Notes: generated by a model from the sequence alone, not told the origin. Shown: positions 8,771-17,999, numbered from the stretch's first letter. The stretch: DNA of 64,000 nucleotides from Symbiodinium microadriaticum (GCA_001939145.1 LSRX01000688.1:289500-353499), one strand, 5' to 3'. Made by a program: numbers and translations.

Positions 8771-9908
8771 GGACGTGGAGGAGGGTGCTCTCACCACCCG
8801 CAAACTAATCTGGGGCCTTGAGTTCGACACGGAGGCAGGCACTTGCCGACTCCCGCCGCTTAAGGTGGAGCGTGCTTACCACCTCCTTCAGTCGGGCTTC
8901 TTCGACGCTGGCCAAAGGGAGGTGCCTCTTAAGGAAGTCCAAGTCCTGCGAGGCTCACAGCAATTTTGGCTTGGCGTCCTCCCCCAATTGGCACCTTACC
9001 TGCGCAGCACCAACGCCCTGTTGGGCCCACCCGACGAAAAGGGCCACGTCGTGCTGAGAGGCTCCCTTCAAGAGCGGGAAGACCAATGGCCTGCTTTTTG
9101 GGACGCCATCGAGCTGCAACGCCTTCTGGTAGGCTCACGCCAGTTCTGGGAGACGCGCTTTGCCTCACAGCTCGAACAAGCCCTTACCACCCCGGAGCTC
9201 ATCGCACTGCCAGAGGTTCAAAGCAAACTGGTCTGGGTCTCGGCGGACGCCACGCCCACGCGCCTCGGCGCGATCGATTGGTCTGGTCGAGTCGAGTCGC
9301 TCTTGCTTGCGAGGCGGCTCCCCTCCTTTTGCCCCGACGACCTTGTGCAAATCGGAGTCGCCGAGCTCCTGGCCCTATTGGTGCTGGTTGTGGCACGCAA
9401 GGAGGAGTGGTCTGGAAGCGTCATCCTCTACCTTGGTGATAACACCAACGTGCAGGATTGGTTGCTCAAAAGGCAAGCAGGAAACTCTCAAGCAAACTTT
9501 TTGCTAAAAGTGCTGGGTGCCTTAGAGGGCGTCCATGGACTACACGTTCGAGGGGCATACCTGCGGACGTACCACAATCAGTCGGCAGACGACCTGACAC
9601 GTCTTGAACCCGAAGAAGTCATGAGGAACCTCGGCCTTGAGAAGATCGAGGTCCCGTCTGATTGGAGCAGGGTCCTGGAAGAGGCCTGGGTCAAACGAGC
9701 CCTGCTGTGGCTCGGTCAACCCGAGGCAGACCGGGGCGTGGCCTTGCAACTGGCTGAGAGACGGGCAGGCCCACAAATGCCCCAAGCCCTTCCGGCCTTA
9801 CGCTGGAGGGTGTGGGAAATGAGCCCGCAAGCCCAGGGTATCTATGCGAGCCTTTATTGCTCATGGCGGAACCCTGGCCTCGAGCGGAGAACCCGACGCA
9901 GAAAGTAG
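8752..9908 (+). CDS. Reverse transcriptase thumb and RNase H
   Basis: This is the continuation of the RT in another frame. The open frame itself begins at 8682, but sense sequence starts near 8752. LTTRKLIWGLEFDTEAG is the post-catalytic strand of the RT, followed by a helical thumb. RNase H then spans about 9230-9620: VWVSADATPTRLGAIDW (first Asp), GVAELLALL (Glu), ILYLGDNTNVQDWL (Asp), and YHNQSADDLTRL (last Asp). The DNTNV box and the HNQSAD ending resemble the RNase H of DIRS and Ty3-like elements more than that of LINEs. The role is to degrade the RNA strand of the RNA-DNA hybrid. The frame ends at 9906-9908 after another apparent indel at about 9.85-9.9 kb. Confidence 0.7.
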
Positions 9909-10310
9909 ATTGTGCGTCGTCGCTTCAGTGAGCGGCGAGGTGGAGGCTCGCCGCGTTCTCAGCGCAGCTCCTTCGGAGGCCGAGAGCCTCTGGATTGATT
10001 CTTTCCGCCCCCTGCCACTGGACGCTCTGAGATCGACTACACACGCCGATGAGTGGGAACTGTGGGGCCAGGAATATGACGGCCGTTCGTTTCAAGATCA
10101 GGTGTGGTGGAAAAGATGGGTCATCGCGGGAGTCCGTAAAGGTTCTCCAAGGGGCTTTGAGGACTTTCTTCAAGACCGGAGGGCTGAGCTTGAACCGTGC
10201 ACCCCTCTCCTTCACACGTATGCCACCCACTGGGTTGACCCAAAGCCCAAACAGGGGTGGGTTACCGGTACGCTTCGGCTTGATCCCACCTTCCCCCTTT
10301 CTTGGACCCC
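9844..10310 (+). CDS. Methyltransferase-like linker after RNase H
   Basis: In this frame a plausible protein continues after the RNase H: AAPSEAESLWIDSFRPLP, then SFQDQVWWKRWVIAGVRKG. The last phrase has the look of the motif before the target-recognition region of C5 cytosine methyltransferases, which normally reads Q-x-R-x-R followed by hydrophobic-G-x-R. The open frame runs to 10443, but sense sequence seems to leave it near 10310. I cannot find the SAM-binding motif I or the catalytic Pro-Cys motif, so if this is a methyltransferase it is partial or decayed. Retrotransposon-encoded cytosine methyltransferases are reported for Symbiodinium, which makes the reading plausible. Confidence 0.3.
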
Positions 10311-11262
10311 GTGCCCCCAAACCCTGTCGAACGCTCCGTACCCAGGGAGGTGGACGTGCCCGTGTGGGACCCTACCAAACCCCTCCCACCCCTCCACGAG
10401 AACTCTTGGGAGGTCGCTAGGACTGACGCGCTTCACCTTTTGAGTCACGGGGAAGATGGGGTGCAGGTTAGGGTTGTCCAACCTCGGGAGGTGTTTAAGC
10501 TGTTAGGGGGGAGAGGATGGCACGCCTCGGAAGATGCTCACCAGGATGCTCTCAGCCTCCTTGCTGCTCCCCCGTACGCTCTTGCTTCTTTTGCCGCTCA
10601 GTGGGTTGGGTTGGTTCCCCCCGCGTCTGAAGAAGTTTCCTCCCGCAGCCGTTTAGGTTTCGAAGAGGGGAAGGGCGAGCCAGGAGAGCTCGCGCCCGAG
10701 CAGAGGACGGGTGCTTGCTACCTAGCTTGGGAGCAAGAAACCGAAGAGCTTGTCAAGCGCTGGCTAGCCGAGCGCCTTGCAGCCCCGTCCCGGGCCGGCG
10801 CCACGAGCCAGCGGGGCACAGGAGGCTCCCGGAGGAAGGAAGAGAAGGCGCAGCGCCTCCGTGGCTCGTTTCGAGCCCGGAGTGATGCGGACAGGCGCCG
10901 GCTCGTGAAGATCCTTCGGCACGAAGCGCATTTTCTGGGCATTCCCGTTCGGGAAGACGGATGGGTGTCGCTACGAGACTTGAACTACTATGTAGGCACC
11001 ACCAGCCGCGAAGACCTCGAAGCCCTTGCGGGCCAGGACAACAAGCAAAGGCTGGTTTTGTACACGGACCGCGAAACCTGGATCGCGGCGGAGAGCGGCC
11101 ACTCCATGTCAGGAGTGGTGGGACCAGGCCGCGAGTTGAGCGCCGCCGAGGTCCCCACGCTCCTTGTCCACGGCTCGTACGCCGAGCATACTAATTCGAT
11201 CTACCGCCATGGGCTGCAGGCGCGTAGGGCGATTCACTTGCTCGAGATCGGGTCAAGACATG
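10302..11262 (+). CDS. Methyltransferase C-end-like region fused to Tpt1/KptA RNA 2'-phosphotransferase domain, N-part
   Basis: Residues about 45-105 contain VQVRVVQPREVFKLLGG and LAAPPYALASFAAQWVG, resembling motifs IX and X of C5 methyltransferases. From about residue 195 the sequence follows the Tpt1/KptA family: RRRLVKILRHEAHFLG (R206, H207 of the catalytic tetrad), DGWVSLRDL, DNKQRLVLYTD, ESGHS, LLVHGSY, HGLQARRAIHLL (Arg near 308, His 312). Tpt1/KptA enzymes move a 2'-phosphate from RNA to NAD+ and can ADP-ribosylate nucleic acid ends. The family's second catalytic Arg, in the box IRAxQGHS, is Ala here (codon 11085-11087), so classical activity is doubtful. The frame enters an assembly gap at 11263 and the domain resumes beyond it. 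A hairpin copy lies just before the domain (10863-10877). Confidence 0.7.
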
Positions 11263-11469
11263 NNNNNNNNNNNNNNNNNNNNNNNNNNNNNNNNNNNNNN
11301 NNNNNNNNNNNNNNNNNNNNNNNNNNNNNNNNNNNNNNNNNNNNNNNNNNNNNNNNNNNNNNNNNNNNNNNNNNNNNNNNNNNNNNNNNNNNNNNNNNNN
11401 NNNNNNNNNNNNNNNNNNNNNNNNNNNNNNNNNNNNNNNNNNNNNNNNNNNNNNNNNNNNNNNNNNNNN
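11263..11469. other. Assembly gap (207 N)
   Basis: Undetermined bases inside the KptA-like coding region. True length and content are unknown. Confidence 1.
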
Positions 11470-11724
11470 GGGGAGATTCGCGCTTGACCCGTCTACTGAT
11501 CATCCGAGATCAGGGGCATGTGCGTTTGGAGCTTTGACTGTGGCCGGCACTTGAGTTTCCCCTTTGTTCGCCTCGAGCGAAAACGAAGATCAGTGCGTCC
11601 TCTGTGAGTGTGTGCGTCACATATCATATTGGAATGGATTGCCCTTTTTATATGTTTTTAATATACGAAGGAATGAGCAATAGCTCTTATATATCCTTTG
11701 TTTTGAAACCTTTGAAACTTTGGA
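11470..11724. other. AT-rich interloper inside the KptA domain
   Basis: About 255 bases with no coding sense in the domain's frame. The right half is AT-rich (runs such as TTTTTATATGTTTTTAATATACG), unlike the GC-rich element on both sides. Together with the gap it interrupts the KptA-like domain exactly between two copies of a 37-bp direct repeat. It may be an insertion or misjoined sequence. Confidence 0.6.
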
Positions 11725-11736
11725 AGGGCGATTCAC

Positions 11737-12519
11737 TTGCTCGAGATCGGGTCAAGACATGGCCGGTGGCGCGCCGACCTTGAAACAGCCGTCTTTGTGA
11801 GAGCGCAGGCGGCTGCGGCCAAAGGCACGAGGTTTTTATTGACCACCAATAATTTATATTTAGCACCGCAAGGGATCGCAGCAGCCTTCGTGGAACAGAT
11901 CCTGCCCTGGCGCTCAGGGCCCGTGCCGCACTTGCCCATAACCAGGATGGAGGCCTTGGAGGTCGCTGGGCAACGAGCTGCCGCTCGGGGAGAGGAGAGT
12001 AGGTACCGAAGGAATCGGTCGCCTACCGAAGCCAGCGCTCCTTCGGGCTATGGGGTTCCTGGGCGTGAGGCTAACGCCCCGACGCTTGACGTAGGACCGT
12101 TTCCCACCCTTTCCGCACCAGAGGAAGCGTCGGGTTCCTCCGTGGCCCGAGCTGCGACACAACCGGCCACGCCAGGAACAGGCACCGCAGCCCCCAGCCG
12201 GCCCCCGAGCTCCGTGTCAGGGCCCACCGTGGCTCGTTTCGAGCCCGGTGAGGCAAGAGGCACAGAGACTGCAGAGCCTTCCCGCGCCTGCCCCTCGCAA
12301 CACTATTCCAAGAGGTTTCTGCCTGCCAGGGATGCCAACCCAACGCCCGGACCCCACCCACCCTCCCCGCCCCTTCCCTGTTTCCGAACTGTTTCCCCAC
12401 ATGTGGCCTTCCTATCCCCCCCATTTTTAGTGGACCCACCCCACCCCGCTCTCCGACACTATCTCAGTGTCGTACGCCAGACAGGTGACACTATCTCAGT
12501 ATCAAACACTGTCGGCTAG
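11737..12519 (+). CDS. KptA-like domain, C-part, and Pro/Ser-rich tail
   Basis: After the interruption the domain resumes: GSRHGRWRADLETAVFVRA, then KGTRFLLTTNNLYLAPQGI, matching the last strands of KptA (family pattern: hydrophobic-x-V-x-A, G-x-x-F, N-x-V-x-L). Together with the upstream part this makes a domain of about 170 residues, the usual size. After about residue 65 the protein turns into a long Pro/Ser/Ala/Arg tail rich in low-complexity sequence, with a hairpin copy at 12231-12245 encoding VARFEPGE. The frame ends at 12517-12519 inside a cluster of small hairpins. The ATG at 11737 is internal and not a real start. Confidence 0.6.
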   Translation: MLEIGSRHGRWRADLETAVFVRAQAAAAKGTRFLLTTNNLYLAPQGIAAAFVEQILPWRSGPVPHLPITRMEALEVAGQRAAARGEESRYRRNRSPTEASAPSGYGVPGREANAPTLDVGPFPTLSAPEEASGSSVARAATQPATPGTGTAAPSRPPSSVSGPTVARFEPGEARGTETAEPSRACPSQHYSKRFLPARDANPTPGPHPPSPPLPCFRTVSPHVAFLSPPFLVDPPHPALRHYLSVVRQTGDTISVSNTVG

Positions 12520-12546
12520 CCAGGCAGGTGGCACTATCACAGTGCC
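12454..12546. repeat. Three consecutive 17-19-bp hairpins at the element's 3' end
   Basis: CGACACT-ATCTC-AGTGTCG (12454-12472), TGACACT-ATCTC-AGTATCA (12486-12504, one mismatch) and GGCACT-ATCAC-AGTGCC (12530-12546) share an ACACT/GCACT stem and an ATC(T/A)C loop, with a compensating change in the third. They straddle the stop codon of the last frame and may mark the 3' untranslated region or terminus. Confidence 0.7.
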
Positions 12547-13851
12547 AACACTGCCGGTCATCTGAATGCTGCCACGATCCAGGGCGCCGGCGCCTGCCGC
12601 TGCCGTCGCAGGCCGCAAGCAAGCGCCAGCACGCCACGAGGGGCTAACCCAAAAAGGCGACCCCGGCAAAAAGCACTCTAGCAAATTGTTACTGCAAAAG
12701 TCGGCGGGCCTAGCTAGAATACCACAGCAAAGGCGAGCATCAGCGAGCAAAGGCGAGCATCACCGAGCATCAGTGAGCATCCTAAACCCCCCACCGACCT
12801 CTGCGGGCCGCTTCGACCCGGTCCCGGGCGGTTACAGGGTCGGACGCCAATCCACACTGCACGCCCCGGCCACAGAAACCTTGAGCCAAACCTCGGGAAC
12901 GTCCCACCGAAATCGTGCCCTCGCCACAGTTTGGTGCGAAGCGGTCCGGGACGGCCTTTTCGGCGTTGCGCGGGCCTGGCTGTGCTGCTGTTTGTCGGCG
13001 GTCCCGGCAGGCTGAGTGAAACATAGGGAGGGCTGCACTAAAAATCGGAGGGTTGCGCCGCACCATGTTGCCCGGCGATTCCGTGTGGCTGGGTTCGACC
13101 CATCCTAAACCCTCACGGACCACGTTCCGAGGCTGGCCGGCACCGTTTTGACAGAAACGCCGCGATCCGGCCGAAATCGTGCTCAAAACCTGGGCGGGGG
13201 GCCATTCGAAGCCTCGCCGATGCGTGGTTGGGCGGCAAAACGGCAGGCCGCCGGGTCCGTCGGGGCGAAGTGAGACGGCTCTCGCGAGGCACTGGGCGAC
13301 TCCAAGGAAACCCTGTCACGAACTCTGTGCAGAAAACCAAGAGAAACTGCCGCCCTTCGTGGTAAGCGAACCATGGCATCTTTGAACACCGTAGTCGTTA
13401 AAAACCTAGAAAGCCTACAAACGCTTTCAGGGCTTCAAGCAAACTTAACCAAGCACCCTTGCAAGCAAGCAAGCTCACAAAACACTCAGACAGTTCACAC
13501 TTTCAGCACGCACAGCTTACTGCTGGTCTCGTGTCTTGAGCCAAACGACAGTAGTCGTGGCACCTCTTAAAAGCTCCCAAGCAAGGGAAAAACAAGTGAG
13601 GCAACAGCCAATTTCTGTTAAACTGATTTCAACATTGGCCTCATATGTTTCAGAGGTCATCGGCCTAACATGTTAACATGTACATGGCATGAACAACATA
13701 GCACTTGAGAGAAGCTGTGGATTCGTCAATCAAGCCGAACTTGCAATCCCAGCGTGTGGAGAAAGTAAGCAAAGCACTCATCACTCATTTGTAACTGGGG
13801 CGAAACAGTTCGCAGCTTCACCCCAATTATAATCCTCGAATGTGTAGCCCA
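12547..13851. other. No gene; short tandem repeat at 12723-12781
   Basis: I see no coding sequence. 12723-12781 holds an imperfect tandem repeat built on GCAAAGGCGAGCATCA and shorter CGAGCATCA units. A decayed copy of the retroelement hairpin lies at 12805-12819. From about 13.35 kb the sequence becomes less GC-rich, so the retroelement probably ends between 12.5 and 13.35 kb. Confidence 0.5.
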
Positions 13852-14511
13852 TCAAAAATCATCCAAGAGATCTCCGAAGATAGGACACGCACAACGGTCG
13901 TGAGCCCATCCTTTAGCGACAAGGCCTTGATACTCTCCTCTTGATGGTGTGTCGGCACAATTACTCTCAGAGGGGACTCTGCTGAACCAAGCCCACGAAT
14001 AGCCATGAAGTTCCTTGCGTTCGTAACATGCAAGTAGATCGCGAAAAGTCACCGCGGTCGATGTTGCCTTAATAAGAGCATCGAGCACAGGGTAATTGTC
14101 CACATAGTACACGATACACTGTCCCGAAATGAACTGATGCCAATGCACACGTGCTGCAATCACTGCATACAATTCCACCGGTCCGATAATGTGTTTCATG
14201 TCACGAGACCACTCCGAGACTGCACGAGGATGGACCTTAGACGCGAAAAACTTGGGTTTCGAAAAAGTGGTCGAAAAGAAAACTCCACCAATCCAATGAG
14301 CATCACCTTCACTGGAACCATCGGTGAAGATCACGTACTTGTGCGACGATGGCAGACATGGGACAGCCCTAGGTGCACCAGCAACAAGACGATCAATCAA
14401 GATGTTGTACAACTTGGCCGCGCGAGCATCAATAACGAGATCACCCGAAGACCTCGAAGACGACCAAGCACGAAGATCAGCAAGAGCCAACTTGCCCGAC
14501 CTACCCATCAC
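13852..14511 (-). pseudogene. Retroelement RNase H relic
   Basis: A 219-codon frame read leftward. It carries the four acidic positions of an RNase H: KYVIFTDGSSEGD (Asp), IGPVELYAVIAA (Glu), CIVYYVDNYPVLDALI (Asp), and SRVPSESNCADTPSRGE (Asp). The style (DN box, N-C-AD-x-PSR ending) matches RT-linked RNase H of DIRS-like dinoflagellate elements. No RT is attached: the 5' side runs into a degenerate GAGCTACTC-type repeat and an unresolved base near 14515. It is probably the 3' piece of a truncated element, related in type to the RT relic at about 28 kb. Confidence 0.65.
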
Positions 14512-14516
14512 CTGNC

Positions 14517-14660
14517 AGAGCTACTAGAGCTTTCAGAGCTCGAAAAAAACTTCGCAGGCATCCGAGCTACTCCGAGCTAGGGGCGCCCAAGAACTCCGAG
14601 CTACTCAGAGCTACTCAGAGCACTCCGAGCTGCTCCAAGCACTCCCAGAAACTCCGAGCT
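14517..14660. repeat. Degenerate GAGCTACTC-type repeat
   Basis: Repeats of about nine to ten bases of the form (C)GAGCTACTC, with CAGAGC and CCGAGCTGCTCC variants, fill this stretch, directly abutting the 5' end of the RNase H relic. AGCT-centred units are palindromic. This is probably a minisatellite. Confidence 0.6.
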
Positions 14661-17020
14661 ACTATCCTGCGAGCCCAGAGGCTGCCGTCTCCGGAATTGC
14701 AAGCTCTTCTGAGCCCCTACAATAGTGCTGCTTGTTGGCTACAGAGTCCACTTTTGAGAGGCTCCGAAGTGAAGAATTCTGAGTAGAGGGCGCAAATAGC
14801 CCCTGCAAGTGTTGTGTGTGGGGAGCTGGGTCTACCCTCCCTAGAGAGAGCCCAATGTCCTTCGGTTCTGTGTTGGATTGTTCTGTGTGGGATTTTGTTG
14901 ATGTTTCTTGAGGCAGTTGCAAAGCAAAAGATGCATATGTTGGGTGAGGAATACTTCCACGTCGTCGCAGAGCCGTGGAGATTTTTGAACTTTCGACACT
15001 ATCGTGTCGACTTTGCTCTTAGTTCGCGATGAATCCGCTACTGGTAACATACTGTAGAGAGCAACTTGGCTTTGTTCCGTGTTGCTTGCGGACATGTTGT
15101 GCATGCAACCGATTTTGTGCGACGCTTCTGGCAACATGTTTTCCATGCAGGTAGGGCAAGCATGCATGTGTCATTCTGTCAGCTCTGACCGGCATTGAAC
15201 TGTCAGACCTGTTCTCCTGTGAGAGCTTGCAGAATAGTCGTTGCGGCACAATCATGTCGCTTACATGGAATGCTGGGAATAGTGCTCAGCACCCTTGTGG
15301 GAGTGCTGCAAGCAGCGCAAGCTGTCGAAATCAGGCGGGGGGAAATGCATCACGAACAGCTGTCAGCGCCATGCCTCCGAATCTTCTAGGCTGGCAACGC
15401 CCGGCTTCCTGGAGTGTTCGGAGGCGTCGCATGTCATCATCCTTTCGCAAGCATCTCCGTTCTGGATAATTTTCCAGCAAGACGTTTGTGGAGTTGTGGT
15501 GCCAGGAAGCAGGCTTCAGCTCAACATGGACGGCTTTCAGAAGGCAAAGTTGCTGGATATCAGCCGACTGTTGCCGCACGTGCACATGCTCAGATTCTGT
15601 CTGACCGACACTTTGCAGTACGGTACTTCTTGGCATAGCCGGGGCTCAGGCCCATGTTTGGTGTAGCCGTCCTGCTGCGTTGGTTCTTCTTCTTATCTTC
15701 TGTTGTTGGAAAAGGTGACGCACATTCGAATTCAACTCGCAAGGCCCTAATGCCATGCTGATTGGACTTAGGCGCCGCAAGCACTGCTTTTGTACGGCAA
15801 CTTCTGCCACACTCAGCACATGTCCAAGGCCCAGTACTGCACGGCACTGCACGGCGGCGGCAAGGAAACAATGACGCATCCCTTCACTTCAAGCTCTTGA
15901 ATTGCAATGCTCGGAGCGTTTCTGCGTTACCTCCGGGAATGCCGAGAAGTATCAGTCTCAATGCACTCCAAGACAGCTCAATGCTTCAAGCGCCTTTCGC
16001 AACCATGTGCCTTCCGCAACAAGTGCATCCCAGAGGAAACTTGGCCCATGCGCAGTCACCTCCCATCAACATGTGCACATGTCGCAAACAATAATGACAT
16101 CTGGAGGCTCAGGTACACACATCGCTGCACACACTTCTTCATCTTTCAGCAACTTTGAGCTGCAGCCAGCAACAGCTCAACAAGAACCTCTGTAGAAAAC
16201 CGCAGCTCTGAACGCCTATGTGTCTTCAGCATCCACTGCCCCGCTCCGTCGCGGCATTTACGCACGATCAAAGAAAGCCAGATAAAGCCAGAGGTTCTTT
16301 TTTCCATGGCCGTCAACTCGCCAGTTCTGCAAAAGCGTAGCTCGCAATCTTTGGAAAACATGTTCACGCACCTGCCTCCTGCCGGCATTGTCACTCAAAC
16401 ATGCACCGCTGTGGTCGACGCGGCCGCCAAGTTGCACTTAGCTGTCAACGATGCACACATTGACAAAGAAACAGAGAGCTTCACTCTTTCCAGCGCCGTA
16501 ATTAAGTTCGACGCCAATGTCCTTGCTGCAGCTGTCAGCATGGACTATGATGTACTCGAGGTGGGGGACAAGCTCGACAGCAAGACACAGCGGCGTCAAG
16601 ATCGAAGCATCCGTTGTTCTGTCCTTTGTCCTTCAAAGATTCAAGCAAAGACTCCCCAGCACGTGTGAATGTCTGTACAAAGCTGCAAAAACGGACTTTG
16701 TTAGCAGATAGGTATGGTCTCCCCACTCCCCGCATGGTGTTTCTTCTTTTAACATCCGCGCAGAGCCTGATGACAGCCTTTGAGCTCAATCTCTACGCGT
16801 GTCTCGCCAGTGTGCGGCTGACATGTGCACGCTGCTGACCAGACATGCCCAGAGTCATTCATGAAAGTGCCAGATCGTTCAATTTGTCTATGCCAAGTAT
16901 CCGTGGCCTTTATCCGCATGTCCATTTCTGCTGTGATAATTCCGACCTCTGCCGTTCTGAGGGCGAAGACCGTATGCACGGCAATATACGGCATAGCTTC
17001 TGCAAAGCGTGGCTCCACGA
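14661..17020. other. No recognisable gene
   Basis: Open frames here are short and overlap on both strands. The frame at 16306-16668 on the plus strand has fairly protein-like composition but matches nothing I know. No RNA gene or structured repeat is evident. Confidence 0.35.
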
Positions 17021-17022
17021 AG

Positions 17023-17997
17023 TCACTTTATCGACATATGGAGTGTACGATGTGGGTCTCTGTAGGCCTGCGTAGACTCGAGAAGCTCAAACCCAGGCCT
17101 AGGGAAAAAAAGTTTCGCCCCATCGCCCGAAGAAATGCTTTCGATCTCGTCTGTGCGTGCATTCCTTCTTGGTCTGGAACCCTCGAGGCGACCCTCCCTG
17201 GCGGCGTCCGTGCGCACACTTTTTGATATCTCTACCAAAGCTTCTTCCTTCTGCCTCACATGTCCACTTTCCTCGACAAAAGCATCCTGTTGTGCTTCGG
17301 CTGTTTCCGCCACGTCCATGTCTGCTGGGAGCTCCTTGCTTGCGATTAACAAGAAAGTAGCCCTGGCTTGGTCGTGTCCTGTAATGCAGTTTCTTCCACC
17401 ATCATGCCTTTCACTGCTTCCTCCTTCTCCGCACATTGCTTTTGTAATGTGTCCCCAAGTTTTGTCACGTACTTCTCCCAACCTTGGAGACACTCGAGCG
17501 TCTGCTGCGCAGAGCGGTCAAAGCATTCCATTCCTGATGTGCTTTGATCAAGCCTCTCACTGACTCTGGCAGTGTTTCGTGGTGTGGGCCTAATGCAGGT
17601 ATCAGCGCTGCCAACTGCCCTTCGGCACCTGATGCATCTGATGACGGCATTGATGCTATCGAGACACTTGCTATGTCGGCTGTCACCTCGGACCTTTTCC
17701 GCCTCCTTTGGGGCCAGGCTGTTCCGCCTTTGGACTGTTGGTCCTCTTGCAGAACGGGCACCACCAAGCCTCTGTCGCCGTGGTTCTGTTTGTTTGGCAC
17801 TCTCCGCTTGTGCCGGTCTCCTGCACCCAATCCTTTTCGTCCAGAACTGCCGGCGCCCTGCTTGGCAACTCCGAGAGGAACTGTGTGTCCGTAGGAGGTC
17901 TATTGCTTTCTGGACCTCTTCTGATGCGGGCGTACTGTTCTGGTGCACTCAGGAAACTTCTTAGAGTGGATTTGGCAGCAGTGCGTTTCCGCCTCAA
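17023..17997 (-). pseudogene. Possible retroelement ORF1 relic with zinc-ribbon-like motif
   Basis: Three overlapping minus-strand frames give protein-like text across this stretch, as expected for a coding sequence broken by indels. EAWWCPFCKRTN (near 17.75 kb) resembles the Trp-Cys-x2-Cys zinc ribbons found in ORF1 of dinoflagellate non-LTR elements. AQQTLECLQGWEKYVTKLGDTL and ETAEAQQDAFVEESGH suggest charged helices. No RT follows. Identification is tentative. Confidence 0.25.
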
Positions 17998-17999
17998 CT

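Larger units (their letters stand above)
11226..11761 (+). repeat. 37-bp direct repeat flanking the assembly gap
   Basis: Positions 11226-11262 and 11725-11761 are identical over 37 bases and both encode RAIHLLEIGSRH within the KptA-like domain. The first copy abuts the N run. The second is preceded by an unrelated AT-rich stretch and followed by the true continuation of the domain. Either a 499-bp insertion duplicated its target, or the scaffolder failed to merge overlapping contig ends. Confidence 0.9.
2356..12245 (+). repeat. Dispersed covarying hairpin family (11 copies)
   Basis: The core is GGCNCG, a 2-4 base loop, then CGN'GCC, usually preceded by GT or GA and followed by CGG. Copies: 2356-2371, 3245-3259, 3721-3735, 4323-4337, 4380-4394, 5461-5475, 7181-7195, 8036-8050, 8498-8513, 10863-10877 and 12231-12245. 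A decayed one with a single mismatch lies at 12805-12819. The variable stem pair is T:A in five copies, G:C in two, A:T in two and C:G in two, so all four Watson-Crick pairs occur while the stem is kept. All copies have the same orientation, and they fall in different reading frames, so the structure and not the peptide is conserved. Confidence 0.85.
2206..12519 (+). mobile_element. Large dinoflagellate retroelement (gag/CCCH/OTU, RT-RNase H, MTase-like, KptA)
   Basis: About 10 kb of GC-rich sequence read on the plus strand, carrying in order: a hydrophobic N-terminal frame, a gag-like frame with a zinc finger, an OTU-like peptidase signature, RT, RNase H, a methyltransferase-like stretch and a Tpt1/KptA-like domain. 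The coding chain crosses frames at roughly 3.72-3.9, 6.8, 8.75, 9.9 and 10.3 kb, with almost no nonsense codons in the sense frames. I find no LTRs, no tyrosine recombinase and no endonuclease, so the class is unassigned; the outer limits given are those of coding sequence. The RT has an LMDD catalytic box and a DIRS/Ty3-like RNase H. Eleven copies of a covarying hairpin are embedded in it. The boundary with the AT-rich segment lies between 2160 and 2206. Confidence 0.7.

Noticed and set aside
12890..13545. CTTGAGCCAAA at about 12891 and 13533, like the reverse complement of the spliced leader
   Set aside because: Only 11 bases match, the following bases diverge from the leader, and neither stands before a coding frame on the minus strand.
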